A stretch of 64,000 nucleotides of DNA, taken from positions 12,896,001 through 12,960,000 of the forward strand of contig NC_056408.1 of assembly GCF_905147365.1 (NCBI RefSeq), in the 5' to 3' direction. Positions 32,931 through 43,684 of the stretch are shown here, piece after piece; position 1 is the stretch's first letter, and each line of letters begins with the position of its first letter. The notes below the pieces were generated by a model. The model was not told the DNA's origin, did no database searches, and saw nothing but the letters and a program-made list of their open reading frames with translations. The translations under genes and the position numbers were made by a program. Source of the DNA: Aricia agestis (lineage: Eukaryota > Arthropoda > Insecta > Lepidoptera > Lycaenidae).

Positions 32931-33017
32931 ATAAAAGGCCTGAAATAAACGTGTTTTATTTTTTATAGCTAATGAAATAAAACTGAGTCGTAATTATTTT
33001 ATTCATTTGTATTTCAG

Positions 33018-33250
33018 TACAATTTGTTAAAAATAGTAGCGGAAAGGAGATAGCTATATTAGAAGGGTTTACATATTATCAGTCCATGCGATGGAAAGCT
33101 ACAACGAACTGGCGATGCACAGGTGGAAAAGCATGCAGATGTCGTTTCACGACGGACAACAGTATGAAAATAAAGTCTGGACAGACTTTCCCGCACCCAC
33201 ACCCGCCACCGAAATTTATCATCTACAAAGGAACATTTATGAAGATCTGA
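33018..33250 (+). CDS. mod(mdg4): E21: FLYWCH alternative last exon
   Basis: The acceptor is attcatttgtatttcag. It encodes 76 residues without a Met near the start: QFVKNSSGKEIAILEGFTYY, NWRCTGGKACRCRF, FPHPHPPPKF, IIYKGTFMKI. The Phe after Gln and the YKG tail link it to E18. The frame is open from Gln to TGA. Confidence 0.84.
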
Positions 33251-33554
33251 TTTAACGCGTTTTCTTATAATCGTGAGATTTTAATGGAAATTATACGAGT
33301 TTTTAACATTCGTTATAGTTAAATTGTCAAATATGCATAATACCTCAATAAAGTTAGACCAAAATACGTTTGTAAGGTTGTATAAATTCGCACCAAGCTG
33401 AACGTCTGTTTAGAATGTGATAACGAAAGTTGCCCATAATAAATTCTCTAGTATGATTTTTTTTTTATTCAAGGTCAACGGTCAAAAAAAATGTTTTTCA
33501 TGGTTAGTTTCATAAAAATACCTCAGATTAAAAAATGTGGGCCAAAAAATTTTG

Positions 33555-33826
33555 ACGACCTCTGTGGCTCAGTGGTTGGGCGCGTGGTGAGCGCTCAAGC
33601 CAGGGGTATCGGATTCGAATCCCGCCGATGGAACAAAACGTGTTCAATGTTCCTGGGTCATGGATATATGTAAAATATGTGTATCATATAATAAAAATCT
33701 TAAATATATGTATTAAATTATATTTCCGTTGTCTGGTACCTGAAAGTGTAACACAAGTCCTTCAGGTACTTGGCACGGGGCCAGACTGACGTGGTGTGAA
33801 TCGTCCATAGATATTATATTATTATA
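33555..33826 (+). mobile_element. tRNA-derived SINE (family S2)
   Basis: The head is tRNA-like, with an A box (tggctcagtggttggg) and B box (ggattcgaatcc) expected of an internal Pol III promoter. Then come aatgttcctgggtcatggat and a body ending with ccagactgacgtggtgtgaa. The head is not a functional tRNA: no paired acceptor stem is visible. A second copy lies at 39.73 kb. Confidence 0.75.
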
Positions 33827-34271
33827 AAATTGTCTAATTAGTATTAATATTATTAATACTATTTTCATACAAGTCACCGTTTTTTGAAATGACTCGTAAA
33901 ATGTATTTCTCACAATATGCACCTACACCAGTGTCAGATCCTTTAATATTATGAAATATAGTATTATTTATTTGCGAATTGCATCTTTTTTTTCAGTCTC
34001 TCATGGTTTTCAGTCTCTCGTCATGGGGAAACTCGTGACGCACGTGCCCTTGCCCATACAAAAGTGAAAAAAATTTTTCGTTTTTCAGCGCTGCTACTTT
34101 CACAGTGAACTCTCTACAAGGAACACATACACACAAAGTATTATCACTTATTTTTGTTACACACTATATACAAGAATTGCTCGTTTAAAGATATAAGATA
34201 CTATAAATAACTTAATTGTCAAAACAACATTTGCCAGGTCAGCTAGTAACTTGTGCTTTGTTTAATTTCAG

Positions 34272-34504
34272 TGCAATGGATAAAGAATAATAATGGAAAC
34301 CTGATAGGTATAATAAATGGGTTTACATACTGCGTGTCCATGCGGAATAAGAGCACGATCAACTGGCGCTGCACGTTCGGGAGCTCGTGTAGATGTCGCA
34401 TCATCACGGACAAGGAGATGAACGTGAAGTCCGCGCTCGTCACCCCGCACCACCACGCCCCGCCGAGATACATCATCCACGAAGGAATATACATGAAGAT
34501 CTGA
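34272..34504 (+). CDS. mod(mdg4): E22: FLYWCH alternative last exon
   Basis: The acceptor is tgctttgtttaatttcag. It encodes 76 residues: QWIKNNNGNLIGIINGFTYC, NWRCTFGSSCRCRI, TPHHHAPPRY, IIHEGIYMKI. GC is markedly higher in the second half (gtcaccccgcaccaccacgc) than in its surroundings. Asn replaces the invariant Lys of NGK. Confidence 0.86.
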
Positions 34505-34505
34505 A

Positions 34506-34673
34506 TGTATACCCGAGGAGATTGATGCCTATGCAGTTGACGGACCTACGACGTTTGGTCGGCTGTCATTTCAATGTTAGCTGTTGTCGGTCGGATGAGT
34601 TTGACTTAACGCGACCAAATTACTTGGGTCCACCATCTGCTTAGGAATCAACTTCTCTAATAGTACGTTTATC
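34506..34673 (+). repeat. Interspersed repeat, family R1
   Basis: gtatacccgaggagattgat through gtccaccatctgcttaggaa to ctaatagtac. Related copies are near 58.25, 60.51 and the left edge of the window. It starts two bases after the E22 stop, so it may supply that isoform's 3' untranslated region. Confidence 0.7.
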
Positions 34674-34811
34674 AATTGTTTTATATTTTGGGTTTTGCCC
34701 CAATTTGTCATAAAATGTACAAATTATGCCTTTTTCTATAAAATGATCTTTAATGTAAGTTACAAAATATATGCCCTTTTATATTTTAATCAAGTGTATT
34801 TTTTAAAACTT

Positions 34812-35293
34812 ATCTATATATTAATACGTGAGAGAAAAACTTTGTAACCCTTTTTACGAAAAATGGGGAAACGTAGGTGCATGAAATTTCGCACAGTTAT
34901 AGTTTATATGGTGAGGGAGTGCATCGAGCTAATATTATTTTAAAATTATGCTTTTATCATATATATTTTTAACAAATAAAACGTTACACACACTACGACA
35001 CTACTACTAGGAAAAATGACAGATTTTTGAGTGACAAGCCTATACATACGAATTATACTCTTTTATTTATGGTTGAAGTCTGTTGACAACAAGTTAACAA
35101 ATTGAAAATGGATTATTGTTTTTTTTATTTAATTTTAGTTACTATTAGACAATGCTTAAACGGCCAGTCTGAGATCAGCTGAGTCCCAGAGACAAGAATT
35201 GAAAAAAACTATGATGAAGTCAATATTTTTTACAAAATATAGGTAGTAGTCCTAATGTCGTTGCAAGTAAGGCGATCTCTAGTACTAATTAAT
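34812..35293 (+). mobile_element. Interspersed element, family R2 (forward copy)
   Basis: It runs from tatattaatacgtgagagaa through gtgacaagcctatacatacg and caatgcttaaa to aaggcgatctctagtactaa. The 55.63-56.07 kb segment is its reverse complement over most of its length. No coding potential was recognised. Confidence 0.7.
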
Positions 35294-35579
35294 AATAATG
35301 AAAGACTTTGTTGTAAATAATATTTATTTTTAAGAAATGGGAAATGTTTTTATTTTACCCTCTCGTTTAAGAAACAGTTTTTGTTGTATTTTTAAAATAA
35401 ATAACTCTCCTTTTTGCTTCACCGTAGACGGGTAAAAATAGCAAGGTTAGGAAAACTACCGTGTTGTGCAGTTTGTGAGAAAAAATTTGAATTATACAAC
35501 GCCAAAACTCGTTTATCGCGCGGGATACGTACTTTCTTGGGATAAAAAGTATCCTATATCCTTTCCCGGGACTTAAAGT

Positions 35580-35885
35580 ATATATATATATATATAAAAC
35601 TCAAAGATGACCGACTGACATGGTGATCTATCAACGCACAGCCCAAACCACTGGACCGATCGGGCTGAAATTTGGCATGCAGGTAGATATTATGACGTAG
35701 GCATCCGCTAAGAAAGGATTTTGATCAATTCCACCTCCAAGGGGTTAAAATAGGGGATGAAAGTTTGTATATAATAATACTTCTTAACACGAGCGAAGCC
35801 GCGGGCAAAAGCTCGTCTCTATACCAAATTTCAGCCAAATTAGTTCAGTGGTTTGAGCGTGAAGAGGTGACAGACACACTTGGGG
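35580..35885 (+). repeat. Helitron-like repeat fragment
   Basis: aaactcaaagatgaccgact, gaccgatcgggctgaaattt and gcgaagccgcgggcaaaagc are typical of an abundant lepidopteran repeat class. A SINE follows it directly. Confidence 0.6.
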
Positions 35886-35887
35886 GG

Positions 35888-36217
35888 GGGGCCATGCTTC
35901 GGCACGAATGGGCCGGCTCGACCGGAGAAATACCATGTTCTCACAGAAAGCCGGCGTGAAACAGCGCTTGCGCTGTGTTTCGCCGAGTGAGTGAGTTTAC
36001 CGGAGGCCCAATCCCCTACCCTATTCCTTTCCCTACCCTCCCCTATTCCCTTCCCTTCCCTTCCCTACCCTCCCCTATTACCCTATTCCATCTTAAAAGG
36101 CCGGCAACGCACTTGCAACTCTTCTGATGCTGCGAGTGTCCATGGGCGACGGAAGTTGCTTTCTATCAGGTGACCCGTTTGCTCGTTTGCCCCCTTATTT
36201 CATTAAAAAAAAAAAAC
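35888..36217 (+). mobile_element. SINE (family S1)
   Basis: The longest S1 copy in the window: gccatgcttcggcacgaatg, gtttaccggaggcccaatcc, repeated ccctaccctccc units, catgggcgacggaagttgct, then a 13-base A run after tttcatt. Confidence 0.78.
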
Positions 36218-36402
36218 TTTCGCATTTATAATATTAATATACTATGGAAGTCTGGATTATGTCCTAGTTTATTTCCCATCGGTAACTATCATAATATTTT
36301 ATGAATATGTAATGTATAATTTAACTCTTCTATATTTGATAACAATGTATAAGAACGTAAGTACACCAATATTTGTTTATTAATGTTATCAGTAATTTTC
36401 AG

Positions 36403-36689
36403 TTCAATTCGTCAAAAATACATCCGGTAAAGTCGTAGCCATCATTAACGGGTTCACATACTGCGTGACGAAACTGGGGAGGAGAACTACGAACTGGCGC
36501 TGCACCTTCGGCAGCAGGTGCAAGTGTCGTTTCACAACGGACAAGGCGTTGAACGTGAACTTCGGGAGGATAGCTCCACATGGTCACCCCCCGCCCAGCT
36601 TCGTCATTCACGAAGGAGTGTACATGAAAGTCTCGAGGAGCATGGAATGTACCGAACAGTCAGGTGGAAGGGGGATCCTCGGCATTTGA
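36403..36689 (+). CDS. mod(mdg4): E23: FLYWCH alternative last exon with extended tail
   Basis: The acceptor is atcagtaattttcag. It encodes 94 residues: QFVKNTSGKVVAIINGFTYC, NWRCTFGSRCKCRF, APHGHPPPSF, VIHEGVYMKV. The usual stop is missing and the frame runs 18 residues further (SRSMECTEQSGGRGILGI) to TGA. The zinc spacing is standard. The extension looks unconserved and probably arose by stop loss. Confidence 0.84.
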
Positions 36690-37270
36690 TCGGATTATGT
36701 AAGTAATTCAATGATAGTTTAATTGTATACTCTAGTTTCTGTTACCTATGTTTGACATGACACGATCAAAATATTGTGTCTTGTCTCTTGTCTTGGTTAC
36801 TTAATATATTCTAATGTTGATTATTATCAGCTAATAAACAAAACTAAATGCTAAATGAGTTTTTTTACGTAATGACATATGCAATTATTTAGGCCTGCTA
36901 CAATTTTTTTCAGTAAGTTCATTTTTCATGATTTTAAATATAAAGACAGGCCCGTATCATTATCTTAAACCTGGGTTAATCCACGCAGGTCAGTAAACAG
37001 TTGTAAAGTGAATGGTTCTGTTTCGGTATCATTACCACTTTTACTTCTGAATGGTTTTAACCTGTAATATTTGTCTCTGAACTGGATTAAGAAATGTCAA
37101 AAACGAACGTCAAATTTGACTAACGGAATTGTTTTTTTTTTTTTTAGGAATTGAAATGGCTTAGCCATAATGAAAAAATGTTTTATTTCTGAGTAGATTT
37201 TAGGAAATACTTTCAGAATGTTAATATTAGCTACGGTGCCTACCACCGGTTCGGGAACTATCCCATCGGG
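36690..37270. other. Spacer with repeat scraps
   Basis: No exon is seen. There is an AT-rich tract, a T15 run near 37.13 kb and, at 37.24 kb, the ccaccggttcgggaac SINE-like motif that abuts the truncated exon. Confidence 0.4.
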
Positions 37271-37271
37271 A

Positions 37272-37395
37272 ATCGTGCAACTGTCGTTTCACGACGGACG
37301 GCAAGCAGAACGTGACGTCCGCATGCGTCACCAAGCATCATCACCCACCACCGAAGTTCGTCATCCAAAAAGGGATATACATGACTCCGGAGTAA
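37272..37395 (+). pseudogene. 5'-truncated FLYWCH exon
   Basis: From about 37276 the frame reads CNCRFTTDGKQNV, KHHHPPPKFVIQKGIYMTPE, stop, a good second half. The first half, with the opening strand and WRC, is gone, replaced by SINE-like sequence, and there is no acceptor in phase. It cannot provide a complete finger. Confidence 0.75.
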
Positions 37396-37895
37396 TGAGG
37401 ACATGAAGCACACAAAGAAGGTTGTGTTGTCATAGGACATTTGATTTTAGGCTTAGGAGTACTGTGCAGTTACTGCTAATTTTATACCAGAAGGAATAAG
37501 GATTTTTTGATGCTTTCGTAGACTTAACGTAACGTAATATTATTCCGAAAAAGTCCGAGATTTGACTCCATATTGTGCCACTGTGGTGGACAATTATTAG
37601 TGTGATATATTATAGACATCTCAACAAAGTCTTAATATATTTAAATTGAATGAAGTGGCGTTTTTTAAATAAATAAACAAAATGGCGTCAATTCTACACA
37701 TCATGAGCACCAGTATGCTAGGTTAAATTTCGAAGCTTACCTTAAGTTATTTTGACATTTTAATGGACACCGATTTCCGATAGGCATCATTATTATAGAA
37801 TATATTATAAATGGTTAGTGGACTCGAACCTAGGAATAAGAATCTGGTAATATTAGGAACTTACATTCTAATACTTAAGAATTTTTTTGTTGCAG

Positions 37896-38083
37896 TAAAT
37901 TTCGTGATGACTAATTTGGGTACTGTGGCATTACAAAAAGACAAACATAAATTCTTTAAACACTACACGGGCGGGGGCAAAGTCAGATGGCGATGCGGAA
38001 AAAAACGTTCTGGATGCTTGGCAGCCATCACCACTTTCGAAAATACTGTTTTAAAAATTAAAGGAGAGCATAATCATGACTAA
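37896..38083 (+). CDS. mod(mdg4): E24: divergent short FLYWCH exon
   Basis: The acceptor is atttttttgttgcag in the common phase. It encodes 61 residues: NFVMTNLGTVALQKDKHKFF, VRWRCGKKRSGCLAAITTF, IKGEHNHD, stop. The cysteines are seven apart, LAA follows the second one, and the exon stops two residues after the last zinc His; the HNGIYMKI tail is absent. This is nearer to the canonical FLYWCH pattern (W-x-C, C-x-A, HNH) than any other exon here and may be an old member of the locus. It lies at the boundary between the two large subfamilies. Confidence 0.75.
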
Positions 38084-38182
38084 TGCATGTTGTAAAGTAG
38101 GGCTCGATAAAAACGTAAAATCCTCCAAAAAATAACAAGATTTTTTCATAGTCATTATATTGAATACGAATTAAAATCTCTT

Positions 38183-38465
38183 TAGGGTCAATTTATCATA
38201 GTGCTGAGTCGAAGCGAAGCGAATTCCCAAAAATTGAACACAGAAAATTCAGCCTTACCTCCAGTGGAGCGTAATGCATACATTACCTCTGTGAGGTCCA
38301 GCGGTGGTCGGGCGCATTCACGCGAATTCGCGGGGATGCGTGCGCCTTTTTAAATTCTCAGAAGTAATAAAGTGCGTTAACGGTTTGGAGTTTGTAATGT
38401 TCAATTTCAATAATTCGCTTCGATGCGCTTCGAATCTGCAGTCTGCACTAGTGTAAATTGACCCA
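38183..38465. mobile_element. Inverted-repeat MITE (GGGTCAATTTA ends)
   Basis: ttagggtcaatttatca... pairs with gtgtaaattgaccca, with further pairing at gcgaagcg / cgcttcg. It lies between E24 and E25. Confidence 0.6.
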
Positions 38466-38790
38466 AGACGTAACCCACTCAAACACTAAAATTCAAACAT
38501 TTTTAATGCGAAATGATGACTGTCTTAAATAAATATTGTGACAAAAACTAAGAAAACGGCGTTTAAGAACTTCGCTTTGTTTGTAAAGAAGCTAATATTA
38601 AAATAATTTGATTAATCGATGTATATTTGTTATTGTGTTAAAAAATAAGTAAGGTTTATTTGCATTAAATACTGAAAAATATATCAAGCCCCAGTTTAGG
38701 AGGTTATACATATTTTTCAGATTTTACATGCGATAAACGTGATGTATTGTTAGTTTTGAGCCGAAGTCTGATTCCGATTTTTATTTCAAG

Positions 38791-39029
38791 TGCAATGGAT
38801 CAAGAATACTTCTGGTAAACTGGTTGCGGTCGCCAATGGCTACACATTCTTCAGACAGCGCGAGAAAAAAAAGACCAATCAAATTGTTTGGGTGTGTACG
38901 TTTGGACACAAATGCAAATGTCAATTTGTCGTTGATGAGAGAAACAACGTTATAGATGCAAGACTAGAGCCTCACCCACACGCCGCACCTAAGTTCGTTA
39001 TTCACAACGGACTGTATCTTAAAATATAG
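38791..39029 (+). CDS. mod(mdg4): E25: FLYWCH alternative last exon (CQF group)
   Basis: The acceptor is cgatttttatttcaag, with A rather than C or T before AG. It encodes 78 residues: QWIKNTSGKLVAVANGYTFF, VWVCTFGHKCKCQF, RLEPHPHAAPKF, VIHNGLYLKI. Group marks are Gln in CQF, W-V-C, two extra residues in the loop before the Trp (KKKTNQ) and an acidic second strand (VVDERNNVIDARLE). Confidence 0.85.
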
Positions 39030-39075
39030 GATAAGAGGGTTTAAATTCTTAATAGGGGTTAGTTCAGTATCACTT

Positions 39076-39333
39076 ATAATTGAAGACGTGAAATGAAGAA
39101 CACGATAACTAACATTTTGTAACATACGGACTTATTTTTTCCTTTATAATTTGTACAAATCTTGTAACTTATCTACTTCATCACCTGCCTAATTTATCTG
39201 GCTCTGCATAAAATGCACAGTTTCTTTTTTACAAATAATTTTTTTCGGCCTTAAAGAATCCATTTAAAATGCAAAAAAACGGCAAATTTTTTACTGTTTT
39301 TTATCGTGTTCTTCCACTCACGTCTTCAATTAA
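39076..39333. mobile_element. Inverted-repeat MITE (GAAGACGTG ends)
   Basis: ataattgaagacgtgaaatg pairs with cactcacgtcttcaattaa, and gaacacgataac pairs with tatcgtgttc. About 258 bases, in the presumed E25 downstream region. Confidence 0.7.
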
Positions 39334-39554
39334 GATTCCTAATAACTAAATATAATCTAGCCTAACTACTAACACTACGCAATGTGGTAAATTATATAAT
39401 GAATCTAGAATAATATTTTCAAGTTAAATGGTTCTTTCTCATCCATTTATTTATTTAAAAAGAAGAAAATACAATAAAAAAATTTAAGGGTTTTATCGAC
39501 AGTTTATTGTAAAATAGTTTTAGCTACGTAGATGCTCTTCTCAAATCGCGGAAT

Positions 39555-40170
39555 CCTGTCTATAGCGGTCATTGACTTCCTGTCAAAAAACTTGTTATTT
39601 TCTATACTTACAAACCGCGATTGACAATGCAGTGACAGATGTTTCTAGTATAAGGGTGATATCGTTTTTTGCATGCACTATGTGAAAACAGTATGAGCTA
39701 TATCACTTCAAACTCATTAATAGTAGGAGACTTCTGTGACTCAGTTGCTGAGCGAGATGGTAGCTTAAGCGGGGCTCGCGGGTTCATATCCTGCAGACGG
39801 AACAAAAAGTATTTAATGTTCCTGAGTCTTGGATGTGTTGTATTAAATATAATATGTATATTGTATACTATAATAATAAAAATCTTAAATATCTATAGTT
39901 TAAAATAATTAAATATATTTCCGTTGTGTGGTACCCGTAACACAAGTCATTCAGGTGCTTAGTACGGGGCCGGACTGACGTGGTGTGAACCGTCAATAGA
40001 TATATGAAGAGGTAGCCAAGACGTTTTCCGATTATACTGTAGTCTGTTTCTTTACAAGAATTCAATTTTATTTTTACGTTAACAGAATGCAGTACGAGTA
40101 TTTTTCACAAAGCTCCTAGACTAGAAAGGTCAATGACCGCTGGTGTCACTTTAAATTGTCCTGACTATAG
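39555..40170. mobile_element. CGGTCATT element interrupted by a SINE
   Basis: tatagcggtcattgacttcc and ttgacaatgcagtgacag at the left, gtcaatgaccgctggtgtca at the right. The family is the one at 31.62 kb. The S2 SINE at 39.73 kb is inserted in it. Confidence 0.6.
39733..40005 (+). mobile_element. tRNA-derived SINE (family S2)
   Basis: The head is tRNA-like, tgtgactcagttgctgagcg (A box region) and gggttcatatcctgcagacg (damaged B box), then aatgttcctgagtcttggat and the shared body ending gccggactgacgtggtgtga. Confidence 0.72.
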
Positions 40171-40580
40171 GTAGTAGGTTTTATTTAGAGTTACGTCATT
40201 AAAAGTAATGTATTTTTTGGATTTGTTTCAATTACACCATTCAAGATATTAAATTTTCTATCACTTAAATCACAATGTATAATTTATATTGTGATGTGAA
40301 AGTAAATATAATTTAGTATTTAACTACTAAGGTCAGGTTCACACGGCACAATCCTGCACGTTTCCTGCACGTTTTTTGCAGTACCTATACGTTTTAACGA
40401 ATAAATAGTGGCAATGTGTATAGAACCATTCAAGCGTCGATTGTACTGCACAATTTGTTGCAGTACAATCGAAGTGTGAATGCAAAAAAAAAAGTGCAGC
40501 ATTGGTGTGAATCAAGCTTAAAACTACAAAATATGCTAAAGCAATCTAGATTGGCATTTTATGTAATTGTAACTTTCAAG

Positions 40581-40819
40581 TGCAATGGATCAGGAACACT
40601 TCTGGTAAACTAGTTGCTGTCATCAATGGCTACACTTTCTTCAGGAAAAGAGAGAATAAGAAAACAAGTCAAACTGTTTGGGGATGTACGTTTGGAAACA
40701 AGTGCCGGTGTCAATTTGTCGTCGATGAGACAAATAACATTATAGACGCAAGACTAGAGCCTCACCCACACGCCGCGCCTAAGTTTGTTATTCACAATGG
40801 AATGTATTTAAAGGTTTAA
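40581..40819 (+). CDS. mod(mdg4): E26: FLYWCH alternative last exon (CQF group)
   Basis: The acceptor is attgtaactttcaag, again AAG. It encodes 78 residues: QWIRNTSGKLVAVINGYTFF, VWGCTFGNKCRCQF, EPHPHAAPKF, VIHNGMYLKV. It is close to E25 (mainly Arg for Lys changes) and separated from it by repeats only. AATAAA at 40830-40835 begins 11 bases after the stop. Confidence 0.86.
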
Positions 40820-41303
40820 AGCTACGAACAATAAAAACTAAGGAAAAGTAACTCCGTCAAAAACATGCTCCACAATACTTGCCAAAAAAGTGTACCTTAG
40901 GTACACATTTCAATAGATTTGCAATATTTAGGTGACCTTGAGCGGTACTAGGCTGACGTTACATGACAGATCAAAAGGAACCAAAACGGTAATAGTATGG
41001 GAGTTACCTACGATTGCTGAGTTTTTATTATTCGTAGGCTTAAAGGTTAAAGGTTTAACGACACTTTCTTTTAAAAATAGTAATCATTTTGAGCTACGCA
41101 TAATTATATTAGTGGGTTATATTAAAGGTTTCCTCGTTAAAAGATAACAATGTTTTTTTTTGCTTTGTTTCAATTACTGCCATTCAAGGGGTTTATTGGC
41201 TATCACTTATAATCCAGGATTTTGTATTGTAATTTGTAAATAAATATAATTTAGCCTAACTGCTAAGACTTCAATAGGGTTTAATGTAATTTTAATTTTC
41301 TAG

Positions 41304-41593
41304 TGCAATGGGTCACGAACACTTCTGGTAAACTAGTCGCTGTCATCAATGGCTATACATTTTTCAAGAAAAGAAAGAATAAGAAAACAAGTCGAACTAT
41401 TTGGGGGTGTACGTTTGGAAACAGTTGCAGGTGTCAATTCGTTGTTAATAAAATAAATAACATTATAGACGCAAGACTGGAGCATGCACACGACGCACCC
41501 AAGTTTATTATTCACAACGGATTTTATATTAAACCTGTAGCGTACAAGAGAAGACTTGGAGATTGCTTATTTAAACAACTCAGTACAAAATAA
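41304..41593 (+). CDS. mod(mdg4): E27: FLYWCH alternative last exon (CQF group, extended tail)
   Basis: The acceptor is ttttaattttctag. It encodes 95 residues: QWVTNTSGKLVAVINGYTFF, IWGCTFGNSCRCQF, RLEHAHDAPKF, IIHNGFYIK. One residue is lost before the histidine pair (EHAH for EPHPH), and the stop after the tail is missing, adding PVAYKRRLGDCLFKQLSTK. The loss of PH-P shifts the Cys-His spacing by one. Confidence 0.83.
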
Positions 41594-41877
41594 TGAATTT
41601 ATTCTGCACTACTAAGCAACTACGATACAGGAGATCACAAAGGACGATGGAACGATGTTAGCGATTGTAGGACTAATAGAAGTCGGGCAAATCAAGCTTG
41701 TTCAATCAATCCCTCCTGCAGTCTTCGATGACGTAGCTGATGACGTAAATATTCAAAATTCAAAGCCTTTTATTCAAACAATTTATTTTCCTCAATTTAT
41801 AAGATTCTAAACACTTGTAAGATATTTTGCTAAAGAACATTCATGATTCAAAGTCTGATTGTCATTTTTGTTTCAAG

Positions 41878-42113
41878 TGCATTGGGTTAAGAACACTGCT
41901 GGTAAACTTGTCGGTATCTTCAAAGGCTACACATTCTACAGGAAACGAGAGAATAAAAAAACAAGTCATTTTGTTTGGTTATGCACGTATGGGAGCAGAT
42001 GCAAGTGTAAATTCGTTGTTGATGGGAAAAACAACATAATAGACGGAATACTGGAGCATGCACACGCCGCACCTAATTTTGTTATACACAACGGAGTGTA
42101 TATTAAAACATAA
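41878..42113 (+). CDS. mod(mdg4): E28: FLYWCH alternative last exon (CQF-related, CKF)
   Basis: The acceptor is catttttgtttcaag. It encodes 77 residues: HWVKNTAGKLVGIFKGYTFY, VWLCTYGSRCKCKF, GILEHAHAAPNF, VIHNGVYIKT. It shares the shortened EHAH histidine region with E27 and so descends from the same duplication step; the strand residue is Lys rather than Gln. Confidence 0.85.
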
Positions 42114-42184
42114 GTCATAAAGTCTAAAGTTTTATATAATAGTGTAATGATTTCTTAAGTTTACGCGAGTATCACTCATGATAT

Positions 42185-42267
42185 TATAAGGTTGAAACAG
42201 CAGCTGATACGTCGGGATTAATAAAAGTGCTCCGCGACAAAATCCTTAAGTGTTTCAACCTTATAAA
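42185..42267. repeat. Short inverted repeat
   Basis: tataaggttgaaacag pairs partly with tgtttcaaccttata around a 50-base centre; probably a small MITE. Confidence 0.55.
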
Positions 42268-42606
42268 GGCCCTTAGTATTTATTTATTTATTGATTCACT
42301 AACAGAATCATATATAATAAAATGCAAAATAATACAGCTGAGTTTTTTTAATGGATGAATGTGTCCGAATGAAAGGTGAAATACGGTACAATATGAACAG
42401 TACTATGATCTTTGTAATTTTTAATGGTCCCATTTGTTTGTAAATATTGATGGATTTATTTAACGACAGACTACATATTATTTTCAAGTATTTTATTCAA
42501 ACAATTAATTTGCCGCAATTTGTTATTAAGATTCTAGTAACGTCTTGTAAGATATTTTGCTAACGAATGGTGCAATTCAATGTCTGATTGTGTTTTTTAT
42601 TTTAAG

Positions 42607-42866
42607 TGCAATGGGTTAAAAAAACTTCTGGTAAACTTATCGGTATCATCAATGGCTACACGTTCTTCCGGAAACGACATCATATAAGAACAGGCCATTC
42701 CGTTTGGATATGCACTTATGGGTACAGTTGCAAGTGTCAATTCACTATTGATGAGAGAAACAACGTCATCAACGTAAGGTCGGGTCCTCACCATCATCCC
42801 CCGCCGCAGTTTGTTGTTCACAATGGCGTGTACCATAAAGTCAGAGGCTGGGCTGAAGAGCACTAA
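42607..42866 (+). CDS. mod(mdg4): E29: FLYWCH alternative last exon (CQF group)
   Basis: The acceptor is gtgttttttattttaag. It encodes 85 residues: QWVKKTSGKLIGIINGYTFF, VWICTYGYSCKCQF, GPHHHPPPQF, VVHNGVYHKV, then RGWAEEH as an added tail. The histidine region is of the ordinary HHHPPP kind, so it resembles first-block exons there while the knuckle belongs to the CQF group; this could be a recombinant or simply ancestral. Confidence 0.84.
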
Positions 42867-43319
42867 CAGACTAAGTGACAGAAACACGACATAGAAAATG
42901 TTTAAATCGATACTACTACTACGACAAGCATGCGTGTGAATAATATACGTCATCTTCTATCAGTTGCATAGCGCTATGAGCAGTAGCCTCGTAAAGTTTG
43001 TGTAAATGTGTAAGTAAAATCGAAAGTATTGTATTCATTTATTCTATGATGCAATTCATTTTGTTATTAAACTGATTCAAAATTAAATCTATGGTTTTTA
43101 ACAATACTGTGTGATGTGTCTATATTGCACGTTGTGCGCTTATAAACTAGAATTATACAATGCTATTTATTAAGAATATAGTAATAAAACATAACATTAC
43201 TGACTTTTATATTTAGTTTATTAACGTACTCAAAAGCTAAATCACTACTCAGTCATTCATAATCGCAACACACAAGATATAATTTTTACAACCCACGACT
43301 CTAGCTAACTTTTTTATAG

Positions 43320-43555
43320 TCAAGTGGGTGAGGACGAAGTCAGGCAAAACCATGGCTGTGCTGGGTGAGCATACGTTCTACGAGCTGAACCGCCACGGCG
43401 CGCAGACGACCTGGTGCTGCTCCACCTTCTCCTGTACCTGCAGCTTCACCGTCAACAGGGACACCATCGTGCGCATGCCCGCTGTCCACCAACACCCGCC
43501 ACCGAAGTTCCTCATCAAAGATGGTGTCATCCTCAACATATTCAAGAACTTGTGA
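43320..43555 (+). CDS. mod(mdg4): E30: divergent FLYWCH alternative last exon
   Basis: The acceptor is taacttttttatag. It encodes 77 residues: KWVRTKSGKTMAVLGEHTFY, then TTWCCSTFSCTCSF, VHQHPPPKF, LIKDGVILNIFKNL. The cysteines of the knuckle (second Cys of WCC and the Cys of FSC) are five apart instead of six, and the basic RF strand is replaced by SF. The exon is strikingly GC-rich against an AT-rich background. Confidence 0.8.
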
Positions 43556-43684
43556 CATTTGCTACGATGAATGTTTCCCGTACAAAATATAATGGAAAAC
43601 GCACATTTTGCTACAAGAAACCCACGTCTTCTTCGTGGTATATGTTTTTATAAAATTGAATATTCACATCCCCTTTAAAATGTA

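Noticed and set aside
33555..33640. tRNA gene
   Set aside because: A and B boxes are present, but the acceptor stem does not pair and the text continues into a repeated SINE body.
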